A DNA stretch of 60,058 bases from Planctomycetota bacterium (GTDB lineage Bacteria; Planctomycetota; PLA2; JAEUHO01). This document shows, in pieces, positions 18,010 through 27,659 of this stretch. The notes beneath the pieces were generated by a model. That model saw nothing but the letters and a program-made list of their open reading frames with translations, was not told the origin of the DNA and searched no databases. How positions within the stretch are numbered: position 1 is the stretch's first letter; every line of letters begins with the position of its first letter. A program made the position numbers and the translations under genes. The stretch covers positions 1 through 60,058 of the forward strand of contig JAJDEN010000026.1 in assembly GCA_029259775.1 (NCBI GenBank), written 5' to 3'.

Positions 18010-18470
18010 AGACGGTTCTTATCCTGCTTGAGCTGGACACGCAGATGCGTCGTCCGGGCATTCTCTTTGGCCGGCTTGTAGGTGTACTCGTACAGGCGAA
18101 CGTTCTTGGGGCTCTTCTTCGGTGAGACGTCCTTGAGCGAGACGGATGAGACCTTCTTGAAGTACGTCTTGAGCGTCGCCTTGGCCTGCTCGGGCTTCAT
18201 GCTGCGCGACTTGCCCGAGAGCGGGTACGCGAGCAGCTTGAAGGTCGCCGTGCCCTTGGTCTCCATGCACGCCACGATCTTGGCCTCATCCCGACCCTTC
18301 CAGGCACCTTCGAAGGTCGCGAACTTGGTCGCCTCGGTGGCGGTGGTCTTCGCGAGGGCCTCAGGGGCCGTGAGCAGGGAGGCAGGGACCAGGACGGCGG
18401 AGAGCAGCAGCACCACGACCAGGCTCCGGCGGCGAGGCCGGGAGCAGGGCTCGGACGGTGCTGTGCGCAT
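17964..18470 (-). CDS. small exported protein, NTF2/DUF4783-like
   Basis: The 168-residue protein carries an N-terminal signal sequence (RSLVVVLLLSAVLVPASLL). The mature part has KFATFEGAWKGRDEAKIVAC, TFKLLAYPLSGKSRSM, EQAKATLKTYFKKVSS and strands ending THLRVQLKQDKNRLWVLASL. This helix-then-sheet order resembles small cone-shaped NTF2/DUF4783 domains, but the similarity is weak. It is the first gene of the operon with the histidine kinase and the kinase-FGE fusion, so it may be a periplasmic component of that signalling system (inference from context only). Its start is divergent from the moxR gene, with 269 bases between. Confidence 0.6.
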   Translation of the reverse strand: MRTAPSEPCSRPRRRSLVVVLLLSAVLVPASLLTAPEALAKTTATEATKFATFEGAWKGRDEAKIVACMETKGTATFKLLAYPLSGKSRSMKPEQAKATLKTYFKKVSSVSLKDVSPKKSPKNVRLYEYTYKPAKENARTTHLRVQLKQDKNRLWVLASLTESAKPRK

Positions 18471-18739
18471 GCGGGGTCTCCAGTTCGCCCTAGGCAAGCG
18501 CAAACCAGGGGCCGAACCCGGTCTGCCATGCCGCCAATCAGCCCGCCACCATAACCAGCCCGCCCAAAGGGCGTTGTGGCCATCTGGCGGCGGGGCCGCC
18601 CGCCTGAGCTGGGCGGGGCCCGGCGCGGGCCGGGGACAGATGGGTGTCTCCGGCCGGGGACGCCTGACGGGGAGCAAACGTCGGGCCTCGACGCCGCGCG
18701 CCCGCTTGCGCGCCGCCCAGGGCCTAGGACCATGCGGGC

Positions 18740-19603
18740 ATGAGCAGCACCCCCGAGCCCAAGTTCCAAGGCACCGAGAGCTACGTCGCCACCGAGGACC
18801 TCGTCGTCGCGGTCAACGCCGCCGTTCGGCTGGAGCGTCCGCTGCTGGTCAAAGGCGAGCCAGGCACCGGCAAGACCGTGCTCGCGCACGAGGTCGCGGC
18901 AAGCCTGGGCCTGCCGCTCGTCGAGTGGCACGTCAAGTCGACGACCAAGGCCCAGCATGGCCTGTACGAGTACGACGCCGTGGCCCGCCTGCGCGACTCG
19001 CAACTTGGTTCGGACAAGGTGCATGACATCCGCAACTACATCCTGCGCGGCAAGCTGTGGGAGGCCTTCACGATCGAGGGCGGTGCGGTGCTCCTGATCG
19101 ACGAGATCGACAAGGCCGACATCGAGTTTCCGAACGACCTGCTGCAGGAGCTCGATCGCATGGAGTTCTTCGTCTACGAGACGAAGGAGACGGTCAAGGC
19201 GATCCAGCGGCCGGCGGTGATCATCACATCGAACAACGAGAAGGAGCTGCCGGATGCCTTCTTGCGTCGCTGCTTCTTCCACTACATCCGTTTCCCCGAC
19301 GACGAGACGATGCGCGCGATCGTCGATGCGCACTTTCCGGACCTGAAGAAGAACCTCCTGCAGGAAGCGCTGACGACCTTCTATGGCCTGCGCGACGTGC
19401 GTGGCTTGAAGAAGAAGCCGAGCACCTCGGAACTGCTCGACTGGCTCAAGCTGCTCGTGGCCGAGGACATCCCGCCGGAAGCGTTGCGCAGCAAGGACAA
19501 GCGCACCATCCTCCCGCCGCTCTTTGGCGCGCTGCTCAAGAACGAGCAGGACGTCGCGTTGCTCGGCGGTCTCGGCCAGGGCCCCAGCGGTCGCTACAAC
19601 TAG
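18740..19603 (+). CDS. MoxR-family AAA+ ATPase
   Basis: The 287 residues show Walker A GEPGTGKT (39-46), Walker B AVLLIDEIDKA (116-126), sensor 1 (AVIITSNNEKELPDAFLRRC) and the arginine finger region FLRRCFFHY, all typical of MoxR ATPases. MoxR proteins act as chaperones that load metal or remodel partners together with VWA proteins. The next gene on the same strand encodes a CoxE-type VWA protein, which fits the classic MoxR-VWA pair. The spacing of 221 bases to that gene is longer than usual but contains no other coding sequence. Confidence 0.93.
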   Translation: MSSTPEPKFQGTESYVATEDLVVAVNAAVRLERPLLVKGEPGTGKTVLAHEVAASLGLPLVEWHVKSTTKAQHGLYEYDAVARLRDSQLGSDKVHDIRNYILRGKLWEAFTIEGGAVLLIDEIDKADIEFPNDLLQELDRMEFFVYETKETVKAIQRPAVIITSNNEKELPDAFLRRCFFHYIRFPDDETMRAIVDAHFPDLKKNLLQEALTTFYGLRDVRGLKKKPSTSELLDWLKLLVAEDIPPEALRSKDKRTILPPLFGALLKNEQDVALLGGLGQGPSGRYN

Positions 19604-19824
19604 GCGACGAGCGGGAGGTTAGTCTCATGGCGTTCGGGCGACGCGCTGGGCCGGGGCCGGAGAGGCCGCTCCGTCGTCCTCGCGTGTGTTCACACGCGAC
19701 GTCCTTCTCATCGGCCTTCCGATCCCCATCCAGCACGTCGAAGGCGTGCGACGGTCCTTGGCTTCGGCCCAACCACGACGCCTGACCACGCTCGACGCAC
19801 CCACGGAGCGCACGACCACCCCTC

Positions 19825-20997
19825 ATGTTCATCCCGTTCTTCCAGGACCTGCGCGGCGCCGGCATCCCGGTCACGCTGCGTGAGTACCTGACGCTCCTCG
19901 AGGCCATGCGCGAGGGCATCGCGGGCCACGACGTCGAGCACTTCTACTACTTGGCGCGCTCGTGCCTCGTGAAGGACGAGCGCTACCTCGACCGCTTCGA
20001 CCTCGTCTTCGCCAAGGCCTTCGAGGGCGTCGAGTCGCTCGAGCTCGAGATCAAGGATCTGCCCGAGGCCTGGCTGCAGAAGCTGGCCGAGCGCCTCTTC
20101 ACGCCGGAGGAGATGGAGGCGGCGCTCCAGCGCGGCGGCTTCGACGAGCTGATGGAGGAGCTGCGCAAGCGTCTGGAGGAGCAGGACGAGCGTCACCAGG
20201 GCGGCACCAAATGGGCGGGCACGGGCGGCACGTCGCCCTTCGGTGCGTGGGGCTACAACCCGATGGGCGTGCGCATCGGCCAGAACACGTCGCGCCATCG
20301 CAAGGCCATCAAGGTCTGGGACAAGCGCGAGTTTCGTGACTTCGACGACGACGTCGAGCTGGGCACGCGCAACCTGAAGGTCGCGCTGCGTAGGCTGCGC
20401 AAGCTCGTGCGTGAGGGGACGGAAGAGGAGTTGGATCTGCCCGGCACGATCCACGCGACGGCCAACAACGCCGGCTACCTCGACCTGAAGATGCAAAAGG
20501 CGCGCACGAACCAGGTGAAGGTGCTGCTCTTCCTGGACGTGGGCGGATCGATGGACGACCACGTGCGCCGGGTCGAGGAGCTGTTCTCGGCGGCGCGCTC
20601 GGAGCTGGAGCATCTCGAGCACTTCTACTTCCACAATTGCCTCTACGAGCGCGTGTGGAAGGACAATCGCCGCCGCTGGGAGGAGACGACACCGACGTTC
20701 GATCTCCTGCGTACGTACGGCGAGGACTACCGCGTGATCTTCGTGGGCGACGCGAGCATGGGGCCGTACGAGATCACCGAGCCGGGCGCGTCGGTCGAGC
20801 ATTGGAACGAGGAGTCGGGTGCGGTGTGGATGCGGCGCGTACTGGCGCGCTGGCCGCGTGCGATCTGGCTCAACCCGGTGCGCCGCGATTGGTGGGGCTA
20901 TACGGAGTCGGTGAGTTACCTGCACCGGATGATGGAGGGGCGTATGTATCCGCTCACCATCGAGGGCATCGACGCGGGGCTGAAGACGCTGTCGTAA
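19825..20997 (+). CDS. CoxE-type VWA-domain protein, MoxR partner
   Basis: The 390 residues start with FFQDLRGAGIPVTLREYLTL, then a helical region (DVEHFYYLARSCLVKDERY, EAWLQKLAERLFTPEEMEAA) and a VWA domain from about 232. The metal site begins FLDVGGSMDDH (D238), a DxGxS form common in this family, and the end WWGYTESVSYLHRMMEGRM is conserved in related proteins. This family (COG3552-like) accompanies MoxR ATPases in many Gram-negatives and is thought to help assemble or activate an enzyme complex; the client is unknown here. No target metallo-enzyme gene is visible nearby. Confidence 0.88.
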   Translation: MFIPFFQDLRGAGIPVTLREYLTLLEAMREGIAGHDVEHFYYLARSCLVKDERYLDRFDLVFAKAFEGVESLELEIKDLPEAWLQKLAERLFTPEEMEAALQRGGFDELMEELRKRLEEQDERHQGGTKWAGTGGTSPFGAWGYNPMGVRIGQNTSRHRKAIKVWDKREFRDFDDDVELGTRNLKVALRRLRKLVREGTEEELDLPGTIHATANNAGYLDLKMQKARTNQVKVLLFLDVGGSMDDHVRRVEELFSAARSELEHLEHFYFHNCLYERVWKDNRRRWEETTPTFDLLRTYGEDYRVIFVGDASMGPYEITEPGASVEHWNEESGAVWMRRVLARWPRAIWLNPVRRDWWGYTESVSYLHRMMEGRMYPLTIEGIDAGLKTLS

Positions 20998-21002
20998 CGG
21001 TT

Positions 21003-21044
21003 GGGCAGCCCACCGCTCCGGCGGAGCCGTCGCTCAGGCTGCCC
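21003..21044. terminator. Y-shaped stem between convergent genes
   Basis: GGGCAGCC (21003-21010) pairs perfectly with GGCTGCCC (21037-21044), and an inner GCTCC/GGAGC stem (21015-21027) sits inside the loop. It lies just after the VWA stop and faces the end of the ntrC-type gene, so bidirectional termination is plausible. No U-tract is present. Confidence 0.4.
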
Positions 21045-21076
21045 CTACGGGCAACGTGGCGTACGATCACCGTTCC

Positions 21077-21112
21077 GGACACGGACGCGGACACGGACGC
21101 GGACACGGACAC
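21077..21112. repeat. GGACRC hexanucleotide run, six units
   Basis: Six consecutive GGACAC/GGACGC hexamers lie between convergent genes. The complement, GTGTCC, is the same motif seen in the convergent spacers near 10921, 11083 and 25508. No function is known. Confidence 0.7.
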
Positions 21113-21134
21113 GGGGCCGCCTGTGGCAGCGCGG

Positions 21135-22487
<1,353 letters not shown>

Positions 22488-22649
22488 GGTCGGGATCTCC
22501 TGTTCCGATCGACGGAACCACTTGTGATGAAAGGGATTAGGAGCGATTGACGATCGCCGTGGCGGGCGCATCGCCCGGGGCGCCCGCCCCGCGTCACGGT
22601 AGCCGGAAAACCGCTGCGGGAAGGGGTGAGGTACGTTTCAAGGAGACAG

Positions 22650-23318
22650 ATGACACCGCCCCTCCCCAAACGCCGAACCCGCGCCCGTCGCGGCCCGTCC
22701 GACCGCTGCACGGACGACGAGCTGATGCTCCGCTGCGGGCGTGGCCACACGGCCGCGCTCACCGAGCTGATGGGGCGCTACCAAGGCGCGGCCTACCGCT
22801 ACGCCTGGCGCATCTTCCGCAACCACCACACGGCGGAGGACATCTGCCAGGAGTTCTTCGTCAAGCTGTTCCGGAACGCGGCCCGGTACCAGCCGCGCGG
22901 CCACTTCACGACGTACTTCTATCGCGTGCTCGCCAACCTGTGCTTCGACAACCTCCGCAAGCGCAAGCGTCGCCGCAAGGTCCAGGCGATCCAGATGGAT
23001 CCCATCGAGGCCGAGGGCACCGAGCTGGAGCCCCTGGCGCGCGAGGACGACCCCACCGCGCCCATCCGCGCCGAGGAAGCCAAGGACGCTGTCCACACGG
23101 CGCTCGCCGGCTTGCCGCTGCACGTCCGTGAGGCCCTGGAGCTGCGCGAGTTCGAAGGCCTGCGGTACCGCGAGATCGCCGAGGTCATGGACGTCTCGCT
23201 GAACGAGGTGAAGGTCCTGCTCCACCGCGGTCGCAAGCTGCTCGCGCGTTCGCTGGCTCGCACCACCGTCGGCAAGGAGTTCCAAGGCCGTGATCCGAAC
23301 GATGGGAGGGCGCTGTGA
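22650..23318 (+). CDS. ECF-type RNA polymerase sigma factor
   Basis: The 222 residues start at ATG 22650 behind AAGGAGAC. Region 2 shows DELMLRCGRGHTAALTELM, RIFRNHHTAEDICQEFFVKL and FTTYFYRVLANLCFDNLRK. Region 4 has ALAGLPLHVREALELREFEG and LRYREIAEVMDVSLNEVKVL. The N-terminus is basic. The gene overlaps its downstream partner, a zinc-finger anti-sigma protein, by four bases (GTGA), a standard arrangement for an ECF sigma and its regulator. Target promoters are not visible. Confidence 0.93.
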   Translation: MTPPLPKRRTRARRGPSDRCTDDELMLRCGRGHTAALTELMGRYQGAAYRYAWRIFRNHHTAEDICQEFFVKLFRNAARYQPRGHFTTYFYRVLANLCFDNLRKRKRRRKVQAIQMDPIEAEGTELEPLAREDDPTAPIRAEEAKDAVHTALAGLPLHVREALELREFEGLRYREIAEVMDVSLNEVKVLLHRGRKLLARSLARTTVGKEFQGRDPNDGRAL

Positions 23319-25354
23319 GCGATCATCTGCACTCTTCCAGCGGGCCTGGCGCCGATACCCCTGCGCCCATGAAGCCCTGCGACGTGTTCAGCGAAGAGAT
23401 CCACCTGCTCGTCGACCGCGAGCTCGGCGAAGCCGAGAGTGCCATCGTCGAAGAGCACCTGCTGAGCTGCCCGCGCTGCACCGCGCTTGCGACCCACCTC
23501 GTGCGCATGTCCTCCGTGCTCAAGGCGTGGGACGCAGATGCGAACGATGCCGAAGCGCCCGAGCTGCGCATCCGGCACGCCGTCCTCGCTCGCGTGCAGG
23601 AGCAGAGCGTGCGCCGCCTCCGCGACGACCGCCTGATCCGCGTCATGCATCTGGCGACGGCTGCCATGATCGTCCTCGGTCTCGGTCTGGGCCTGCTGCT
23701 TGGCATCACGGACGGCTCCGATCCGGTCGAGACGCCCGCCATCGAGATCAGCGACGCGGCCATGCCCCTGGACGCGCGGGGGCCTCAGGCCTTCCTCTTC
23801 GTGTCGGCCGATCCCCTGGAGCCCTTCAAGGCGGTGGACGTCCTCGTCGGTGTGCCGCGCCTCACCTTCCCCGAGTTCGAGGCGCTGGCCGAGGCGGCCA
23901 TGCCGTCCAGCGAGCTCTGGAAGCAGGCCTTCCCGCAGATCCCCGGTGACGGTGGTGCACTCATTCGCAAGAGCGACGGCCTGCCCCTGCTCGTGCAGCG
24001 CTTCCAGCGCCACGAGGAGGCGCAGGATCGCCTTGGCGAGGCGCTCGTCTTCTGGAACGGCCCCTCCGCCGACAAGCGGGACGACAAGGCCGACGACCCG
24101 CTGGTCACCGTGCGCGCCCTGTCATGGCTGCACCAGAAGGGCTACCTCGGCCGCTGGGTGCGGGCGAGCACGCCCACCAGCCCGACGCTGGCCCCGAAGG
24201 TGGGACCCGCCGCTGCCGCGGCCGCGGTGGACACCAAGGTCAGCGTGGCCGACATGCTCAGCCCGTTGCCTGGCATCGATCGCGAGATGCGCTCGCTGCA
24301 GATCCGTCCTCCGATCATCCGTTCGCACACCCGCAAGGAGAGCGCGCGCGGCACGTCGGCCAAGAAGCTCAAGAAGGCCGACCTCGAGCACCTGCTCGAT
24401 GGCTGGGCGCTGCCGCGCGAACCGGCGGACGCGTCGGGTCTGAAGTCCGGACGGAAGGGCGCCGCTCGCGTGCGCTTCCTCGACCCCATCGAGGCCAGCG
24501 CCAATGGGCAGCTGCACTTCGGCGAGTCCGGCCAGGGCGACGGCAGCGTCGTCGCCATCGTGACCGACACGACCCAGCCCATCTTCATTCCGGCGGGTCA
24601 GTTCATCACCGGCGGCATCGCTGACCGTGTGCTGACCCACCCCGTGTGGCTGCCCGCCACGCGCGGCAAGAAGCCCCACCTCGTCAGCTGCCGTATCGTG
24701 CAGAACTTCGAGCTCGGCGATGCGGGCGGACAGCTCGTCCTGCAGCCTGAGATCGCCGGCCCGTCCATCCGCGCGCTGCTCGCCGCCGGGGCTTCGGCCA
24801 AGCGCGTGCGTGCCGCCGCGGGTCGTATCCTCGCGGCCATCGCGGGCAAGCGCGGCACGCTGATGGGCAACTGGAGTCTCTACAGCGTCCACCGCGGCAT
24901 GCATGCCCGCGTGATGGGGACGCTCGCCCATGCCAAGTTCAGCTGGAGCGACCTGCAGGGCTTCGTCGTCACCGATGCCCAGGGCCGCTTCCTCGGTTCC
25001 GAGATCGTTCGGCCGGGTGGCCACGCCGCGACCGAGCTGCTGCGCCGCCTGTGGGTGAGCTACTCAGCCGAGGCCGGACAGCGCGTCCAGGCGCAGCGTG
25101 TTCGAGCAGAGGGTGTTCGAGCGGAGGGTGCGAAGGTCCGCATTCGCGGCTCCTTTGCCGCGCCCAGCGACGGTCCCGGGCCCGTGATGCGCCGGCTGGC
25201 GGCGCACAGGCCGACATTCCGCATGCCCGCGGGCATCGACCAGCACGCGGGCGCGCGCGTCTCCTCGATCGAGGTCGTCGCCGCCGGCGTCGCGCTCCAC
25301 GCGGTCCAGGTCGCGGGTTCGCCGGCGATGGTCTCCATCATCTCGACGCCATGA
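23315..25354 (+). CDS. anti-sigma factor with long extracytoplasmic ARPP-1-like region
   Basis: The 679-residue protein starts at GTG 23315. Its N-terminal anti-sigma zinc finger has H48 and C52-x2-C55 (HLLSCPRC), and a transmembrane helix lies at about 113-131. The rest (about 550 residues) is outside the membrane. Around 388-560 it carries IEASANGQLHFGES, a Q-P-I-F-I-P-A-G-Q-F-I-T-G-G motif, DRVLTHPVWLPA and a SCRIVQNFE strand. This resembles the ARPP-1 (ARG and rhodanese-phosphatase associated) beta fold, but the match is only motif-level. Normal anti-sigma factors of this class are 200-300 residues, so the sensor part is unusually large. It would hold the ECF factor at the membrane until an external signal is sensed. 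Confidence 0.8.
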   Translation: MSDHLHSSSGPGADTPAPMKPCDVFSEEIHLLVDRELGEAESAIVEEHLLSCPRCTALATHLVRMSSVLKAWDADANDAEAPELRIRHAVLARVQEQSVRRLRDDRLIRVMHLATAAMIVLGLGLGLLLGITDGSDPVETPAIEISDAAMPLDARGPQAFLFVSADPLEPFKAVDVLVGVPRLTFPEFEALAEAAMPSSELWKQAFPQIPGDGGALIRKSDGLPLLVQRFQRHEEAQDRLGEALVFWNGPSADKRDDKADDPLVTVRALSWLHQKGYLGRWVRASTPTSPTLAPKVGPAAAAAAVDTKVSVADMLSPLPGIDREMRSLQIRPPIIRSHTRKESARGTSAKKLKKADLEHLLDGWALPREPADASGLKSGRKGAARVRFLDPIEASANGQLHFGESGQGDGSVVAIVTDTTQPIFIPAGQFITGGIADRVLTHPVWLPATRGKKPHLVSCRIVQNFELGDAGGQLVLQPEIAGPSIRALLAAGASAKRVRAAAGRILAAIAGKRGTLMGNWSLYSVHRGMHARVMGTLAHAKFSWSDLQGFVVTDAQGRFLGSEIVRPGGHAATELLRRLWVSYSAEAGQRVQAQRVRAEGVRAEGAKVRIRGSFAAPSDGPGPVMRRLAAHRPTFRMPAGIDQHAGARVSSIEVVAAGVALHAVQVAGSPAMVSIISTP

Positions 25355-25370
25355 AGCCTGCCCGGGCGAT

Positions 25371-25414
25371 GTCCCCGCTGCGCTGAGCTTCTCAGTCCCC
25401 GCTGCGCTGAGCTT
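25371..25414. repeat. 20-bp direct repeat
   Basis: GTCCCCGCTGCGCTGAGCTT occurs at 25371-25390 and 25395-25414, separated by CTCA. It follows the anti-sigma stop in a convergent spacer; the sequence between 25355 and 25530 holds no gene. Confidence 0.8.
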
Positions 25415-25465
25415 CAGCAGCGTCGCTCGGGCGTCGTCAGCACCCGCGTCAGGGCGCCCCAAGGT

Positions 25466-25482
25466 CGCGCGCTTCGCGCGCG
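25466..25482. terminator. candidate GC hairpin between convergent genes
   Basis: CGCGCGC and GCGCGCG form a 7-bp stem around TTC, midway between the anti-sigma stop and the end of the minus-strand small membrane protein. No U-tract follows. Confidence 0.3.
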
Positions 25483-25530
25483 CCATCTCCTGCTGGCCCT
25501 GCGGCGGTGTCGGTGTCCGCAGGGACGGGG

Positions 25531-25926
25531 TCAGAGGACGCAGCGGCCGACTTCGCGCCCGGCGGCGTCGTAGGCAGCCACGGTGGCCACCACCCCGGCC
25601 TCATCCTGGATCAAGTGGGCGATCATCTCGCAGAGGGCCTTGGCCTTGTTCTCGCAGTCCTCGCCGTCCTCGACCTCGATGTCGAGCCGGTAGCGGTTCT
25701 CGTTCGGACGCCAGCTGAGGTTGCTCCGCAGACCTCGGAAGCAGCCGTCGTTCTCGAAGGTCTCGAAGACCTTGTCCTGGACGTCGTCGCGCGTCATCTG
25801 GTCCAACAACTGCCCGACCTTCTCGCGCTTGAGCATGTGGCGGTTCTCGAACACGACGTACGCCATGCTGCAGACCACGAGGAACATGGCGAGCGAGACC
25901 AGGGGATGTCGGACGCGACGGGCCAT
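25531..25926 (-). CDS. small single-pass membrane protein, unrecognised
   Basis: The 131 residues start at ATG 25926 with GGAGG nine bases upstream. A single hydrophobic helix (PLVSLAMFLVVCSMAYVVF) follows a basic start (MARRVRH), so the rest should be periplasmic or surface exposed if the helix is uncleaved. The soluble part has EKVGQLLDQMTRDDVQDKVF, NENRYRLDIEVEDGE and a helix-strand end (KALCEMIAHL, GVVATVAAYDAAGREVG). Three cysteines in the soluble part could form a disulfide. No family is recognised. Confidence 0.65.
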   Translation of the reverse strand: MARRVRHPLVSLAMFLVVCSMAYVVFENRHMLKREKVGQLLDQMTRDDVQDKVFETFENDGCFRGLRSNLSWRPNENRYRLDIEVEDGEDCENKAKALCEMIAHLIQDEAGVVATVAAYDAAGREVGRCVL

Positions 25927-26009
25927 GACAAGGACCTCCAGGGCGCTATCGACCGGATTCCCCGGCACTCTTGACCCCAGACAGGCGCACTAACGCTACC
26001 CTTGCAGCC

Positions 26010-26411
26010 ATGCCGCCCATCACGCCCCGCCCCAGCCCCGAGCAACAGCCCCCGCGGGGCGTTCCGCGCTGGCTCTGGCCGCCTCCCGGCGCCACGGTCC
26101 GCGCCGTCGCCATCGTCGAGCAGGTCGACGACGCCGGCCAGACCACCTACGCCACCCCGGGGGGCGAGCCGCCCGAGGCCCAGCACCTCCGTGCCCTCCA
26201 GTGGCTTCTCGACGAGCACAGCCGCTCCGAGCTGCCGGAGGCAGGCTGCCCCTTCGAGGGCGAGGTCGTGCTGGAGATCGCCCGCACCGAGATGGCTGGC
26301 GGCCGCGTCGGCCACGCCTACGCGCTCAACGGCGGACCTCTCGGCGCGCCGTCCGGCGACGGTGCGCGCGGCATCCTCTGGCGCTACATCGAGGCCGTCG
26401 TCGGGGTCTAG
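26010..26411 (+). CDS. small hypothetical protein
   Basis: The 133 residues have a proline-rich start (ITPRPSPEQQPPRGVPRW) and a compact domain with AVAIVEQVDDAGQTTYATPG, ALQWLLDEHSR, and the end WRYIEAVVGV. Codon use and base composition match genuine genes around it. It lies 96 bases upstream of the antiporter operon on the same strand and may or may not be part of it. No known family is recognised. Confidence 0.55.
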   Translation: MPPITPRPSPEQQPPRGVPRWLWPPPGATVRAVAIVEQVDDAGQTTYATPGGEPPEAQHLRALQWLLDEHSRSELPEAGCPFEGEVVLEIARTEMAGGRVGHAYALNGGPLGAPSGDGARGILWRYIEAVVGV

Positions 26412-26507
26412 CTCGGGCCCGGGCCAGGTCCTTCGGATCTCCGCGGCGGTCGCGCTTCCCAATCGACCAGCAGGCGGGTAGGTTCTCGCCCCGGAGGCAC
26501 CGGCGAC

Positions 26508-26993
26508 GTGAGATTCATCGTCACTTGGATCGTTCTGGCGGCTCTGTGGATCGGGCTGTCCGGTTACTTCGACCCGGTGCACCTCGTCTTCGGTGCGCTG
26601 AGCGTCACCCTCGTGAGCGCTCTCTCGTACCGCCACCTCATCGGGGACGGCGCCGTCCGCCCGAAGTTCGTGAGCTTGGTGCGCCTCGCGCTCTACCTGC
26701 CCTGGCTGCTCTGGGCGATCGCGCTCGCCAACGTCGACGTGATGTTGCGCGTCCTCGGCTTCCGCGACATCGACCCCTGCGTGATCCGCTTCAAACCGGA
26801 CCTCCGCACGGAGTTCGGCCATGTCGCGCTGGCCAACAGCATCACCCTGACGCCCGGCACCGTGACGGTCGAGATCGAGCCCGACGGCACGTTCGTCGTG
26901 CACGCCATCAGTCGCGAAGCGGCCGAAGGCGTCCTCAACCAGGTGATGGAGAGGAAGATCCAGGCCATCGAGGGGGGGCGTGCGCATGCATGA
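26508..26993 (+). CDS. mrpE: Mrp-type antiporter subunit E
   Basis: MrpE is a small membrane subunit of the multicomponent Na+(K+)/H+ antiporter. The 161 residues from GTG 26508 begin with helices FIVTWIVLAALWIGLSGYF and HLVFGALSVTLVSALSY, then LYLPWLLWAIALANVDV and the diagnostic NSITLTPGTVTVEIE block near residue 120. That block is highly conserved in MrpE and tells it apart from other small subunits. It is the first gene of an operon in which every gene overlaps or abuts the next. Confidence 0.93.
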   Translation: MRFIVTWIVLAALWIGLSGYFDPVHLVFGALSVTLVSALSYRHLIGDGAVRPKFVSLVRLALYLPWLLWAIALANVDVMLRVLGFRDIDPCVIRFKPDLRTEFGHVALANSITLTPGTVTVEIEPDGTFVVHAISREAAEGVLNQVMERKIQAIEGGRAHA

Positions 26994-27315
26994 CGTCCAC
27001 CTTGCCGTCGCCATCCTCGTCCTCCTTGGCGTGCTGACGACACTGCCCCGCGCCATCGGCGGTCCGACGCTCATGGACCGGATCCTCGCGGTCAATGTGA
27101 TCGGCACGAAGACGATCGTGCTGCTCGCCCTCGTCGGCTTCATGCAGGTCGATCTCGGCGTGTCCAAGGGAGCGGCCGTGGGCGACTACGAGCGCGCCGG
27201 TTTCTGGCTCGACATCGCGCTCGCCTACGCGCTGATCAACTTCATCGCCACGATCGCCGTGCTCAAGTTCCTCGAGCGCCGCGTACGCGAGCGCGATGGG
27301 GCGGACGCATCATGA
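26986..27315 (+). CDS. mrpF: Mrp-type antiporter subunit F
   Basis: The 109-residue subunit has three hydrophobic helices (LAVAILVLLGVLTTLPRAI, TIVLLALVGFMQ, IALAYALINFIATIAVL) and the typical GPTLMDRILAVNVIGTK loop after the first helix. The start at ATG 26986 is preferred over GTG 26980 because GAGGGGGG is better spaced to it. It overlaps mrpE by eight bases and mrpG by four. Confidence 0.92.
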   Translation: MHDVHLAVAILVLLGVLTTLPRAIGGPTLMDRILAVNVIGTKTIVLLALVGFMQVDLGVSKGAAVGDYERAGFWLDIALAYALINFIATIAVLKFLERRVRERDGADAS

Positions 27316-27659
27316 GCGGCATCGAGATTGCCAGCGCCGTGCTCCTGGGCCTCGGTGGGATCGTGCTCGTCACCGGCGCGGCCGGTGTCATGCGCTTCCC
27401 GGATTTCTACACGCGACTGCACGCCGCCGGGAAGGCCGACACCCTGGGGCAGGGGCTGATCCTTCTCGGTCTGGCCCTTCCGGTGGGCTTCGGTCTCATC
27501 AGCCTGAAGCTCGCGCTCATCCTCCTCTTCATCTTCGTCCTCAATCCGACTGCCACGCACGCCCTGGCACGCGGCGCTTGGATCATGGGCCTCGAGCCGT
27601 GGACGAAGGAGAAGGACGGTGCCAAGGACGACGGGCCGGGCCACGGGGAGGACCACTGA
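27312..27659 (+). CDS. mrpG: Mrp-type antiporter subunit G
   Basis: The 115-residue MrpG-like subunit has three helices and the conserved G-V-M-R-F-P-D-F-Y-T-R-L-H-A motif in the first loop, followed by KADTLGQGLILLGLAL and LILLFIFVLNPTATHALAR. The ATGA start overlaps the mrpF stop. A charged tail (EKDGAKDDGPGHGEDH) extends past the family core. Confidence 0.94.
   Translation: MSGIEIASAVLLGLGGIVLVTGAAGVMRFPDFYTRLHAAGKADTLGQGLILLGLALPVGFGLISLKLALILLFIFVLNPTATHALARGAWIMGLEPWTKEKDGAKDDGPGHGEDH

Noticed and set aside
16249..18081. A 610-residue plus-strand frame
   Set aside because: Antisense to the histidine kinase; composition is that of a shadow frame.
21077..21112. Hexamer run reading as Asp-Thr/Asp-Ala repeats, resembling a calcium-binding coding sequence
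   Set aside because: It lies between two stop codons of convergent genes and no start or domain supports translation.
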